Assembly: GCF_002083135.2 (NCBI RefSeq)
Contig: NZ_NBTM02000001.1
Location: 186,001-250,000 of the forward strand
DNA from: Aerococcus viridans
Lineage (GTDB): Bacteria > Bacillota > Bacilli > Lactobacillales > Aerococcaceae
Reading direction: 5' to 3'
DNA length: 64,000 nt
Notes under the pieces: model-generated
What the model saw: the letters and a program-made list of their open reading frames with translations, nothing else
Told to the model about the DNA's origin: nothing
Database searches by the model: none
Part shown: positions 1 through 8,319 of the stretch, in pieces
How positions within the stretch are numbered: position 1 is the stretch's first letter
Layout: each line of letters begins with the position of its first letter
Made by a program: the position numbers and the translations under genes

Positions 1-133
1 GGGTGTTAAAATCTGGTTCCCCTACTGCTAGTGAGATGACGTCAATTCCTTGTGCTTGTAGCGCACGAGCCTTAGCAGCAGCAGCTGATGTTTGTGACCC
101 CTGCATTTGTTTAATTCTATTTGCTAATTCCAT
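1..133 (-). CDS. aspC: Class I PLP-dependent aspartate aminotransferase, N-terminal fragment
   Basis: The minus strand from an ATG at 133 gives 44 residues that run off the window edge. They begin MELANRIKQMQGSQTSA and end ISLAVGEPDFNT. The pattern of an Ala-rich helix followed by GxDVISLxxGEPDF is typical of the N-terminus of class I aspartate/aromatic aminotransferases, which make aspartate from oxaloacetate and glutamate with PLP. The Shine-Dalgarno AGGAGG overlaps the stop codon of the upstream ypmB-like gene, so the two are cotranscribed. Bacillus has the same dinG-ypmB-aspB order, usually followed by asnS. The catalytic lysine lies outside the window, so the exact substrate cannot be judged. 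Confidence 0.88.
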   Translation of the reverse strand, partial: MELANRIKQMQGSQTSAAAAKARALQAQGIDVISLAVGEPDFNT

Positions 134-146
134 AGCCTCATTCCTC

Positions 147-620
147 CTAAAAATCGTTGATGGTTTCGTACCATTCACCAGTTGTTGCATTGATGTAATG
201 GTAGCCAAGACGGCCGTCTGCATCTGTGAATGAAACTTCCCACACGAATGTATCGTTTTCGATACCGAGGTTGGCTGTTCTTACATTGACATCAGGCATT
301 TCGTATCTTGTCAGTGAAAAGGCGTTATCTTCGTTCACCATCTCATCTACAAAACCCATTTTCTGGTAATCAGTATCGGGTTGATAGGCAAAATAAACTT
401 GGCGCCCTTCACTATTTTCACCCATAACGGCATAATACGTTTCATCTTTGTTAAATACATAAAAATCAGTGATATTGGTCAGGCCAGCATCCTTTGCGAC
501 TTTCGTCGTTTCTGCTTCTGCACTAGCCACCATTTGTTGCGAATTCGCGTAAATATAGGTGGATCCTACCAAATAAATCACCATTACGGCGATCAAAATG
601 GAAAATAATTTGCGTTTCAT
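147..620 (-). CDS. ypmB: TseB/YpmB-like membrane-anchored protein (DUF5590)
   Basis: The product has 157 residues. An N-terminal hydrophobic anchor (about residues 6-25, FSILIAVMVIYLVGSTYIY) follows a basic start MKRK, and a soluble extracytoplasmic part with PepSY-like repeats follows, rich in aromatic and acidic residues. In Bacillus subtilis the gene between dinG and aspB is ypmB (tseB), whose product works with the penicillin-binding protein PBP2A in cell elongation. The identification rests mainly on position, size and topology. The stop codon TAG is part of the aspC Shine-Dalgarno, so translation is probably coupled. The dinG stop lies 39 bases upstream of its start codon side. Confidence 0.75.
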   Translation of the reverse strand: MKRKLFSILIAVMVIYLVGSTYIYANSQQMVASAEAETTKVAKDAGLTNITDFYVFNKDETYYAVMGENSEGRQVYFAYQPDTDYQKMGFVDEMVNEDNAFSLTRYEMPDVNVRTANLGIENDTFVWEVSFTDADGRLGYHYINATTGEWYETINDF

Positions 621-659
621 GATCTCTTGCCCCTTTTGTAGGTCTATTCTAACATATTT

Positions 660-3524
660 TTAATCTATCCGCTTCAATTCCTGAAGTTTTACCGTCTGCA
701 TGTTTAGAGCATCCGGCATCACATCAGCAATTTGGTCAGCATAGGCTGCCTTTTCTAACCGCTTATCCAGTGAGATAAAGATAGCATCTTGGCTACCCGA
801 CGCGGCCATCCGGCCAAAGATTTGCGTTAGATTCATTAACATATCTGGTAAGGCCACATCATCAAAATAGTTATCGCCAAGTGATTTTAGATAATCTTGC
901 TTGGCCAATTCATCCGGCGTATCTGGCGCTGAGAACGGCAGTCTGGTTAGAACAAAGGCGTCCGTTTTGGCATTGAGATGGACCCCTTCTTGGAAGCTAG
1001 CCACTGCGAATAAGATGGCCCGTGAACTCTCTTCATACTGACGGGCTAACCGGTCTAGATTGCGTTGATTATTTTGGACAATCAGGTTGCCATAGTCAGA
1101 CCGTGTCATCCGCTGCTTCATTTCAAATTGCGCTGCCCGCATCAAAGACCGAGACTGGAAAAAGACTTGGATTTTCCGCATGGCTTTTCGATTGGTCCAT
1201 AGGGTTTCCACCAAATCAGCAATCACCATAGCAGCCTGGTCCTCATTGTATTTGTCGATAGAGAGAAAGTCTTTCAGGTAATAGCCACGAACTTGATGGT
1301 CCCGCCCTTGGACTAATTGCTGGGTGTAGGAATCTTCCATGAAAGAATACCATGCAAAGTCCTCTATACCAAATAATGACTGGATCATATTTTTAGACCG
1401 GACGATTTCAAGTGACGCCGATACCAATAACATTTGGCTTGGAATTGCTTGGAAAATAGCCGCTAAATGAGACTGACTCGTGTACAATTTGCGTGCAATG
1501 GTCACTTGGACATTGTGTTTGCCGAAGTTGACTTGTAAGTCCGCGTAATAATTTTTACTGGAATTAGTTGTTTCTAGCCAAATTTGAATTGCGTGATCGT
1601 ACTGGTTTAGCTGTCCAAGTATTTGCTGGTAGGCCCGCTTGTTCAAGATTTCCATTTGATATAGCTGTTTCGCAATGACCTTCAATGGTGACACCATCTT
1701 AGACATGGCTGTAACTGCCTTTTGGGCCGATTCACGCCAATTGGCTACTAGATAATAGTCATGGGCAATATAATAGGATTTTTGCGCCGTATGCCGTTGG
1801 TAGTAAGACTTGGTTTGGAATTTATCCGAAATTTGATCGATAAACCGGTCTAAATTGCCCCAGGCTTCCTGTAAATTTTTCTCCACATGGTAGAGTTTGT
1901 CGACTGCCTGAATTTTCACATTGTTGGTGACTACCTTATCCATCAACCGGTGCACCGTTCGTTCCATCGCCGTTAAAGTTTCCTCCACCTCTTTCGATCG
2001 GAGGGTCTTAATCTGTTGTTGGTGGACGGTAACTGGTAATTGATGGCATTCATCAATAATGACTTTAGCTTCTTCTGTCAAAATAGCTTGGTCAATTAAA
2101 TCTTGGTAATGGTAGACAAAGTAAGCGTGGTTTAAAATCACGATATCGGCAGATTTGGCTTCCGTCACATGTCGTTCATAGAAAGCATAATCCGCCCACC
2201 GTTGAATTTCATCATTTCGGCTGCCTTTTGATTGGCGGTTGACATTTTGCCAGTAGACCTCATTATTTAAGCCAGGATTCAGTTCATGCAAGTCACCTGT
2301 TTCAGTTTCATGCAACCAGACAAAAAGTGCCACTGAAATTATGACATCTCGTTTCAAGGCCGCTTCTGGATGTTGCTTTAACTGTTGGGTATATTTCTGC
2401 AATTTCGTCAACTGGATAAAGTGGTTTTGCCCTTTTAAAATCACTGTTTTCAAGGGTTTCCCTAATAGGTTGGCTGCTAATTGGACGGTTTTATCCAAGA
2501 ACTGGTGCTGTAAGATCACTGTTGAGGTTGAAACGACTACTTGAGTTTGCCCATTATTTACCCCAGGCTTAGCCCCAGTTTGTTGACTAGCCGTATCATC
2601 AGCTGACAAGGCAGATACCACGTAGGCCAAGGATTTTCCAACTCCTGCATTGGCCGTTAGAAAGGCGTATTTAGGTCTTTTATTCGTTTCTGTAGAGGTG
2701 GTCGCTTGCTCATGGAAAAATGGTGCTACATCTTTGACCATCGTCTTTTGAAGGGGCGCTAAGCTTACACCGTTATTGGCTTCAATCACCTTTAAATCAC
2801 CAGCTTGTAAATAGATAGCTTCTTTTGCCCCAAAGCCAGCAGGAAAAATATGAAAATTGGCTAATTTTGGATTCAAGACAAATGGCGCGATGTATTCGTA
2901 AGGACGTTTGGGCCCCTTATGGTCTTTAAACCATAAGGCCATGTAGTCGCCGGTTTGCCCGATAAAAAAATGTAAAAATGGCTGAAGCTGGGCGAATAAC
3001 TCGGCTGGCATGGTCGCTACTTTTTCCTGACACATAATCAAAATATGGGCGGTCGCCACTGCATCATCAATGGCCGTATGGGCATTTTCAAGTTGGATGC
3101 CGTGGGCTAGACAGAATTCGCTTAGTTTATAGGAATCTGCCGTTGGGAAAAGGGTCCGCACCATTTCCACAGTGTCTACCCGGTCATGGGTCATAGCTGG
3201 GTAGCCCTGGGATTGAAAGCTCTTGTCTAAAAATTTGTAATCAAAGCCAATATTATGGGCAACAATGACCGTATTGGATAACTTTTGCCAAAGGATTTCT
3301 GCAACTGCTTCAAACTTTGGCGCCAGCTTGACTTGTTCATTGGTAATCCCGGTCAATTTGGTAATTTCACGTGGAATTTCTTGGTTAGGAAAGATATCCG
3401 TAGCAAATTGATCCACAACCTGCCCGTTCTGAACAAAGGCTACCCCAATTTGAATAATGCGGTCACCGTTATCATATGTAGATCCTGTTGTTTCTAAGTC
3501 CAGAACCGCATAAGTGGTTGTCAC
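660..3524 (-). CDS. dinG: DinG-type 3'-5' exonuclease/ATP-dependent helicase-like protein
   Basis: The N-terminal third is a DEDD exonuclease like the DNA polymerase III epsilon subunit: DLETTG near residue 10, HNIGFDYKFLD near 95 and HTAIDDAVATA near 150. A superfamily 2 helicase core follows, with Walker A ANAGVGKS near residue 295 and a DECH box (IIDECHQLP) near 490. I see only three cysteines in the whole protein (in SEFCLAHG, LIMCQEK and DECH). The four-cysteine iron-sulfur cluster of enterobacterial DinG is therefore absent, as is usual for the Firmicute form, which in Staphylococcus acts as a nuclease rather than a helicase. GTG at 3524 is preferred because GGAAGG sits 8 bases upstream; another GTG lies at 3533. 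The gene follows cca closely. Confidence 0.93.
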   Translation of the reverse strand: MTTTYAVLDLETTGSTYDNGDRIIQIGVAFVQNGQVVDQFATDIFPNQEIPREITKLTGITNEQVKLAPKFEAVAEILWQKLSNTVIVAHNIGFDYKFLDKSFQSQGYPAMTHDRVDTVEMVRTLFPTADSYKLSEFCLAHGIQLENAHTAIDDAVATAHILIMCQEKVATMPAELFAQLQPFLHFFIGQTGDYMALWFKDHKGPKRPYEYIAPFVLNPKLANFHIFPAGFGAKEAIYLQAGDLKVIEANNGVSLAPLQKTMVKDVAPFFHEQATTSTETNKRPKYAFLTANAGVGKSLAYVVSALSADDTASQQTGAKPGVNNGQTQVVVSTSTVILQHQFLDKTVQLAANLLGKPLKTVILKGQNHFIQLTKLQKYTQQLKQHPEAALKRDVIISVALFVWLHETETGDLHELNPGLNNEVYWQNVNRQSKGSRNDEIQRWADYAFYERHVTEAKSADIVILNHAYFVYHYQDLIDQAILTEEAKVIIDECHQLPVTVHQQQIKTLRSKEVEETLTAMERTVHRLMDKVVTNNVKIQAVDKLYHVEKNLQEAWGNLDRFIDQISDKFQTKSYYQRHTAQKSYYIAHDYYLVANWRESAQKAVTAMSKMVSPLKVIAKQLYQMEILNKRAYQQILGQLNQYDHAIQIWLETTNSSKNYYADLQVNFGKHNVQVTIARKLYTSQSHLAAIFQAIPSQMLLVSASLEIVRSKNMIQSLFGIEDFAWYSFMEDSYTQQLVQGRDHQVRGYYLKDFLSIDKYNEDQAAMVIADLVETLWTNRKAMRKIQVFFQSRSLMRAAQFEMKQRMTRSDYGNLIVQNNQRNLDRLARQYEESSRAILFAVASFQEGVHLNAKTDAFVLTRLPFSAPDTPDELAKQDYLKSLGDNYFDDVALPDMLMNLTQIFGRMAASGSQDAIFISLDKRLEKAAYADQIADVMPDALNMQTVKLQELKRID

Positions 3525-3543
3525 TTTTAACACCTTCCTACAA

Positions 3544-4824
3544 TTAAATTTCGTTTATTTGATCATGATGGGTATCTAGATAAGCCAATAAGGCCGCTCT
3601 GTCATTCACCACATCTTGGGCCACAACAGCTTGCTCCAAAAACTGTAGCATTTGCCCGATAGTCCGTTTATTTCTTGGATTGATTTCTTGAATAATATCT
3701 TGACCATTGATAGCTAAATCACGTAATGATTGGATCGGTAGTTGGTCAAATAAGTCCTGAACAGCTTGGACTTTTGACTGGTTGAAAACAGCTTTAAAGC
3801 TTTTTTGACCAGCTGCTTGCTGTGCTTCGATAAAATCTTCCACTAAGACAAGTTGATCTCGGTCACGGCCGTATAAATCAGCTAGGGTCCATTCAGCTGT
3901 TTGGGCCCGGTAGACCAAGATATCTAAGTAAGCAAGGATATCCTTTTGGGCTTGGTTAGACATTTTCCAAGCCTTGGTGAATTGGCGGACTTGCTGTTGA
4001 ATGGCTGCCAAATCTTCCTTGCCATTTAGTTCATAGGCCCGCCAGAAGAGTAAGGCCCAGGCAAAGTTTTCATTTGGGATTTGGACTTGGTCACTTGTAT
4101 GACCTAGTAAATCTGTGAAAACAGCCTTGTACTCCGCTAAATAGGGTACATACTGAATTAAATCTGTTTCAAGAAAATAGTCTAATCCTTTGTGCCAATT
4201 GACACCAATCCACAGTTTATTCATTTCAACCGCAATTCGTTCAACTGCAATATGAACTAAAATCCCAGCGTTTTCAGCGATTGCTGCTAGGGTTTCTGGC
4301 TCAATATGAAAGTCAAGTTGACTAGCAAAGCGAACGCCTCGCATCATGCGGAGACCATCTTCATTAAACCGGTCATGTGGATTACCAACAGCCCGGATAA
4401 CTTGGTCAGCTAAATCCTTTTGCCCATGGAAATAATCCACTATCTTGTGGTCAGGATTCATAGCCAAGGCATTAATGGTAAAGTCACGTCGTAATAGGTC
4501 TTCTTCTAAGTTTTGAACAAAGGTTACCTTGTCCGGGCGACGGTAATCTTGATAGGTCGATTCGGTTCTAAAGGTAGTGATTTCATAGGTTTCACCTTCA
4601 AACCAGACCATAATCGTCCCATGATCTAAGCCCACATCAAAATGACGTGGGAACAGGGCTTGAACTTCAGCTGGATAGGCGGAGGTGGCGATATCTACAT
4701 CATGGATGGGCAAGTCTAATAGCAAGTCCCGCACAGCTCCACCCACAAAGTAGGCCTCGTAGCCAGCCTCATTGAGGGTATGAATAATAGGTGCTGCTTT
4801 GGTAAATTCTTGGCTATTAGTCAT
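3544..4824 (-). CDS. cca: CCA-adding enzyme (tRNA nucleotidyltransferase)
   Basis: This class II nucleotidyltransferase adds or repairs the 3' CCA of tRNAs from CTP and ATP. Visible family motifs are GGAVRDLLL (residues 27-35), the metal-binding DVDIATSA (about 41-48) and RRDFTINALAMN (about 112-123). The C-terminal body and tail domains are helical. At 426 residues it is slightly longer than the usual 400 or so. Its ATG overlaps the dapB stop by 8 bases, which implies translational coupling, and dinG follows 19 bases after its stop. dapB-cca adjacency is also found in Bacillus. Confidence 0.95.
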   Translation of the reverse strand: MTNSQEFTKAAPIIHTLNEAGYEAYFVGGAVRDLLLDLPIHDVDIATSAYPAEVQALFPRHFDVGLDHGTIMVWFEGETYEITTFRTESTYQDYRRPDKVTFVQNLEEDLLRRDFTINALAMNPDHKIVDYFHGQKDLADQVIRAVGNPHDRFNEDGLRMMRGVRFASQLDFHIEPETLAAIAENAGILVHIAVERIAVEMNKLWIGVNWHKGLDYFLETDLIQYVPYLAEYKAVFTDLLGHTSDQVQIPNENFAWALLFWRAYELNGKEDLAAIQQQVRQFTKAWKMSNQAQKDILAYLDILVYRAQTAEWTLADLYGRDRDQLVLVEDFIEAQQAAGQKSFKAVFNQSKVQAVQDLFDQLPIQSLRDLAINGQDIIQEINPRNKRTIGQMLQFLEQAVVAQDVVNDRAALLAYLDTHHDQINEI

Positions 4825-5605
4825 CTAACAAGTGCTCCAAACCATAGATTAAACCGTCTAATTGACCCACTTTTTCGACTGCCAATGCTACGCCGGGCAT
4901 GTATGAGTTACGGTCGAATGAATCTTGACGGATAGTTAAGGCTTCCCCAACGCCACCGAATTGTACGATTTGATGTGAGTTGTAGCCTGGTAAACGTAAT
5001 GAATGGATGCGGATGCCGTGGAAGTCAGCGCCACGTGCGCCTGGCATTGATTCTGTTTCATCTGGGTGTCCAGAAACATGCTCGCCGCGTGCTTCATAAA
5101 TTAATTTAGCTGTTTTTTCGGCCGTACCACTTGGGGCATCCAATTTTTGATTGTGGTGAATTTCAGTAATTTCAACGTCTGGTAAATATTTAGCCGCCTT
5201 AGCTGAGAAGACTTGCATCAATACTGACCCAATGGCGAAATTCGGTGCAATTAAACCACCCAATTTTTTTGCTTCAGATAAAGCCGTTAATTCTTCAATT
5301 TCTGCATCGGTAAAACCAGTTGTACCAACTACTGGGTGGATATCATGTTCAATATAGTATTTGGTATTTTGATAGGCTGCAGCTGGAATCGTAAAGTCGA
5401 TGGCTACATCAATATCAACTTGGCTAATCGCATCTTGAATGCATTCAAAAATTGGCGCCTTATCTGACCACCCAGCTACTCGGTCTGCTTGCTTGTTTAA
5501 ATCATTATTGGCTAAAGCCACCAATTCAAATCCTTCATGGTTAATGACCATGTTGGCGGCTGTGGAACCCATTCTACCTAAAAATCCTGTTACTAATACG
5601 CGCAT
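4817..5605 (-). CDS. dapB: 4-hydroxy-tetrahydrodipicolinate reductase
   Basis: DapB reduces the DapA product with NAD(P)H in the lysine/diaminopimelate pathway, supplying lysine and, where used, meso-DAP for peptidoglycan. The Rossmann motif GFLGRMGS is at the N-terminus, GTTGFT is in the middle, and the catalytic EIHHNQKLDAPSGTA lies near residues 155-170. I start it at 5605 because AGGAGG lies 8 bases upstream; the frame stays open to 5629 but has no ribosome-binding site there. The 262 residues fit the family. No other lysine gene is in the window. Confidence 0.95.
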   Translation of the reverse strand: MRVLVTGFLGRMGSTAANMVINHEGFELVALANNDLNKQADRVAGWSDKAPIFECIQDAISQVDIDVAIDFTIPAAAYQNTKYYIEHDIHPVVGTTGFTDAEIEELTALSEAKKLGGLIAPNFAIGSVLMQVFSAKAAKYLPDVEITEIHHNQKLDAPSGTAEKTAKLIYEARGEHVSGHPDETESMPGARGADFHGIRIHSLRLPGYNSHQIVQFGGVGEALTIRQDSFDRNSYMPGVALAVEKVGQLDGLIYGLEHLLDD

Positions 5606-5676
5606 AATCCTGCCTCCTAAAATTCTCATTCACTATGGTTCATGTAATCTCACTCGTATGTATCCTCGTATTTTGA

Positions 5677-6981
5677 TTAAAAACCTTCGTTTTCAGCCAA
5701 CCAATCTTGTAAACTTTCATAAACATCTTGGAATTCTGGTCTTTGGGCTAAGTCACTTTGTTCTTTAAAGATTGCTTCAATTCGGCGCCAGTCTCCTGCT
5801 TCTCGTAAAAAGTCGAAATAGTCATGTAAGAAGGACGTATCTTCTTTCAACTGTGGGTAAGCATCGGTGTAGGCTTGGTTTGCAAAGTCAAATTCTTCTA
5901 ACTCTTGGAAGACTTTAGCCTTCATCCAAACATAACGGTCGAACTCGATGCCTTTTTCATCCATATCTTGAATCAAGGCTCGGGCTGTTCCGTAGTCCTC
6001 GTCATCAATCAATAATTGCAGTAGCAATACTAAAGCCTGGCCGTAGTCAGGATCGATATCTAAAGCCAACTCTAAGGCTTCACGAGCCGTCTCCCGGTTT
6101 CCAATTTGTTGGGCAAATTCAGCCTTTTGGAAATACAAACGAGCTTCATATGGGTTGACCAAAATCGCCTTATCGATCATTTCTAAGGCCCCGTCGTGGT
6201 CATGGAAGGCGTTCTTCACTTGGGCGAAGACTGCCAGTAAACCATCTGACAACTTGTCATCTTCATACAAGGATTCTAAAATCGTATTGGCTTTTTCAAA
6301 GTTTTCCGTTTCTACATAGTAGAAAGCTAGCTGTTCTTGTTGTTCATCTGTTCGGTCATTTTCAGGCGTCGCTTCAATCAACTCAATAGCTTCTTCAAAG
6401 TCACCCGTTGCTGCTTTCGCATAAGCAAAGTGGGCTTCAATGGTTTCAAATAAAGATTCCGGTGTCTCTTCAGACTGCAATAACCGCTCATATAATGGTA
6501 AAGCCTGTTGAAATTCACCTTGTTGGAACCGCAATTCCGCAATGCCATATAAAATTACCGGTTGGTTTGGCGCTAATTCCCGCGCTTCACTCAATTTGAC
6601 CAAGGCCACTTCCGGCAAGTTGTACATTTGATAAGCATCCGCCTGCAGTAATAAAGCATCCACATATAATGGTGATTCCGGCGTAACTTTCAATAATTCA
6701 TCAATCGATTCTTCAACTTGTCCATTATCTAAGGCTAACTCACCCTTCAATAAAATCCAAGAATCTTCCTCAGGAAATCTGTTTTCTCCCAATCTATAAA
6801 TCTCATTGGCATAATCCACAAAGCCTAATTGTGCCAGGCTGTATCCTGTTTGCGCCATGACTTGGGCATCTTCTTTTTCAAGCTGTCCTAAGATTTTTTC
6901 AAAAACCACATTGGCCTTTTCAATCTCATTTTGCTGTATATACGTAATAAATTCATTCATTAATTGGTCCAAAAGATCCAA
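5677..6981 (-). CDS. ypiA: Tetratricopeptide repeat protein, YpiA-like
   Basis: The 434 residues are made almost wholly of 34-residue helical TPR hairpins. Repeated patterns such as GENRFPEEDSWILLKGELALDNG and ALDIDPDYGQALVLLLQLLID carry the usual small/large residue periodicity, and the protein is strongly acidic. It has no signal peptide or membrane segment. Bacillus keeps a TPR protein (YpiA) in the same stretch of chromosome as dapB. TPR proteins are scaffolds and the partner is unknown. The frame opens with TTG at 6981 right after AGGGGG; TTG at 6972 or ATG at 6960 are alternative starts. Confidence 0.72.
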   Translation of the reverse strand: MDLLDQLMNEFITYIQQNEIEKANVVFEKILGQLEKEDAQVMAQTGYSLAQLGFVDYANEIYRLGENRFPEEDSWILLKGELALDNGQVEESIDELLKVTPESPLYVDALLLQADAYQMYNLPEVALVKLSEARELAPNQPVILYGIAELRFQQGEFQQALPLYERLLQSEETPESLFETIEAHFAYAKAATGDFEEAIELIEATPENDRTDEQQEQLAFYYVETENFEKANTILESLYEDDKLSDGLLAVFAQVKNAFHDHDGALEMIDKAILVNPYEARLYFQKAEFAQQIGNRETAREALELALDIDPDYGQALVLLLQLLIDDEDYGTARALIQDMDEKGIEFDRYVWMKAKVFQELEEFDFANQAYTDAYPQLKEDTSFLHDYFDFLREAGDWRRIEAIFKEQSDLAQRPEFQDVYESLQDWLAENEGF

Positions 6982-7095
6982 CCCCCTATACCTAGCCTAT
7001 TTTAGCACAATTCACTAGATAAAATCTTCCACCAGGACTATAATTCCTTCCGTTTTGAAAAAGAGTTACCGGACCCCACGCTAACAAGCGGGCAC

Positions 7096-7125
7096 AAAAA
7101 AAGAAGCCTTATTGAACAGACTTCT
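7096..7125 (-). terminator. Rho-independent terminator downstream of the scrR region
   Basis: On the minus strand AGAAGTCT (7118-7125) pairs with AGGCTTCT (7102-7109), with one G-U pair, and is followed by a run of seven T. It would end transcripts coming through scrB-scrR and the remnant behind them. Confidence 0.75.
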
Positions 7126-7140
7126 TCTTAAAGACTATGC

Positions 7141-7319
7141 TATTCACTATTGGTACTTGCCACTTGGGTCACGGGGTATAAAAGTGTTTAATCCTTCCGT
7201 CAACAAGACTTGTCCAGCTTTGGTGATCACAACCGCCTCAACTCCTGCAATCGCAGACAGCTTGGCCAATAAATCTTGACTGGCTACCTCGGCCTTACAA
7301 TGGACAATAGCTAGACAGT
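7141..7319 (-). pseudogene. Coding remnant without a start, downstream of scrR
   Basis: In the frame offset from scrR the minus strand reads about 60 residues: DCLAIVHCKAEVASQDLLAK, then a stretch containing AIAGVEAVVITKAGQVLLTE, and ends FIPRDPSGKYQ and TAG. The composition looks like real protein. It has no ATG/GTG/TTG with a ribosome-binding site, and a TAA in frame sits just upstream, inside the end of scrR. It may be the C-terminus of a lost gene; the GVEAVVITKAG stretch faintly recalls the end of some flavin-transferase or ACT-like proteins, which I cannot confirm. The terminator at 7096-7125 follows it, so the relic is probably the original end of this transcription unit. Confidence 0.4.
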
Positions 7320-8300
7320 CTGACCGGGAATTAATTTAATAGGCAGGACATACCGATTATCCGCATCCTTCTTGACCTCAAGAGAGTGGTCAATTTGTTG
7401 CAAGAGGACATCTACTAACAAGTCTGCCAAATCTTTAATGGGTTGGGCAATGGTCGTTAATTGCGGGACATAGGTTTGGATAAAGTCTGTACCGTCATAG
7501 CCCACTAACTTTAAATCTTCCGGAATTGTCATCCCCAATTCACGGGCGGTATTCATGACCAACATGGCCGTCAAATCATCCGAACAAAAAATGGCATCCG
7601 GTGCCTCTTCTAGTAACAAAGCTTTGATTTTCAATTGCTTTCTAATTTGCGAAAAGTCCTTTGGAATCTTCGTGATTTGACCTTCTAAGCCATGGGCCTT
7701 GGTCACATCCATAAAAGCCTGGTAACGCAAATAAGTCGGCGAATTTGGATCATTGGCCCCAGTAATCATCCAAGGCTTAGTCGGTTGCCCCTTAAGTAAG
7801 GTTTCTGTCGCCAGCTTCCCGCCCAGATAGTTGTCAGAGGACACTATAGGAATATTTTCCCCGATATACCGGTCGAAAGAAATTACAGGCGCAGTCACCC
7901 GCTCGTAATCTGCATAATTTAAATTATGGGCACCCGCAATAATCCCTTCCACTTGGTTGGATTGGAGCATATTCAAGTATTCAGCTTCCTTATCCGCATC
8001 CCGTTCACTATTACAAATAATGGTTTTATACCCCTTAGCAAATAGGATTTGCTCCAGGTGGTTGGCCAATTCTGCGTAAAAAATGGTGTCGATATTCGGA
8101 AAAATCAAGCCCACCAACTTGGTCGACTTGCCTTGTAAACTGCGCGCCAATGAATTTGGATAGTAATTCAATTCTTTCATGGCTGCATGAACTTTATTAA
8201 TGGTTTGTTGTGATAAATAGCCCTTTTGATTAATGACGCGACTCACTGTTGTTACTGAAACACCAGCTAAAGCTGCTACATCTTGTAACTTTGCCCGCAA
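7311..8300 (-). CDS. scrR: LacI-family sucrose operon repressor
   Basis: This is a 329-residue LacI/GalR regulator. The helix-turn-helix spans residues 5-25 (VAALAGVSVTTVSRVINQKG), followed by the hinge helix NSLARSLQGKS and a periplasmic-binding-protein-like effector domain. It starts with TTG at 8300 behind GGGGGAA. It lies 19 bases after scrB and is cotranscribed with it. The divergent scrA and the LacI-type palindromes at 9870-10001 argue that it represses sucrose uptake and hydrolysis until a sucrose-derived effector appears. Regulation of this locus by ScrR is inferred from context. Confidence 0.85.
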   Translation of the reverse strand: MRAKLQDVAALAGVSVTTVSRVINQKGYLSQQTINKVHAAMKELNYYPNSLARSLQGKSTKLVGLIFPNIDTIFYAELANHLEQILFAKGYKTIICNSERDADKEAEYLNMLQSNQVEGIIAGAHNLNYADYERVTAPVISFDRYIGENIPIVSSDNYLGGKLATETLLKGQPTKPWMITGANDPNSPTYLRYQAFMDVTKAHGLEGQITKIPKDFSQIRKQLKIKALLLEEAPDAIFCSDDLTAMLVMNTARELGMTIPEDLKLVGYDGTDFIQTYVPQLTTIAQPIKDLADLLVDVLLQQIDHSLEVKKDADNRYVLPIKLIPGQTV

Positions 8301-8319
8301 GGTTCTTCCCCCTTATTCA

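Noticed and set aside
3-233. Plus-strand frame at the left edge
   Set aside because: Lies opposite the aminotransferase and ypmB genes, which have clear family matches on the minus strand.
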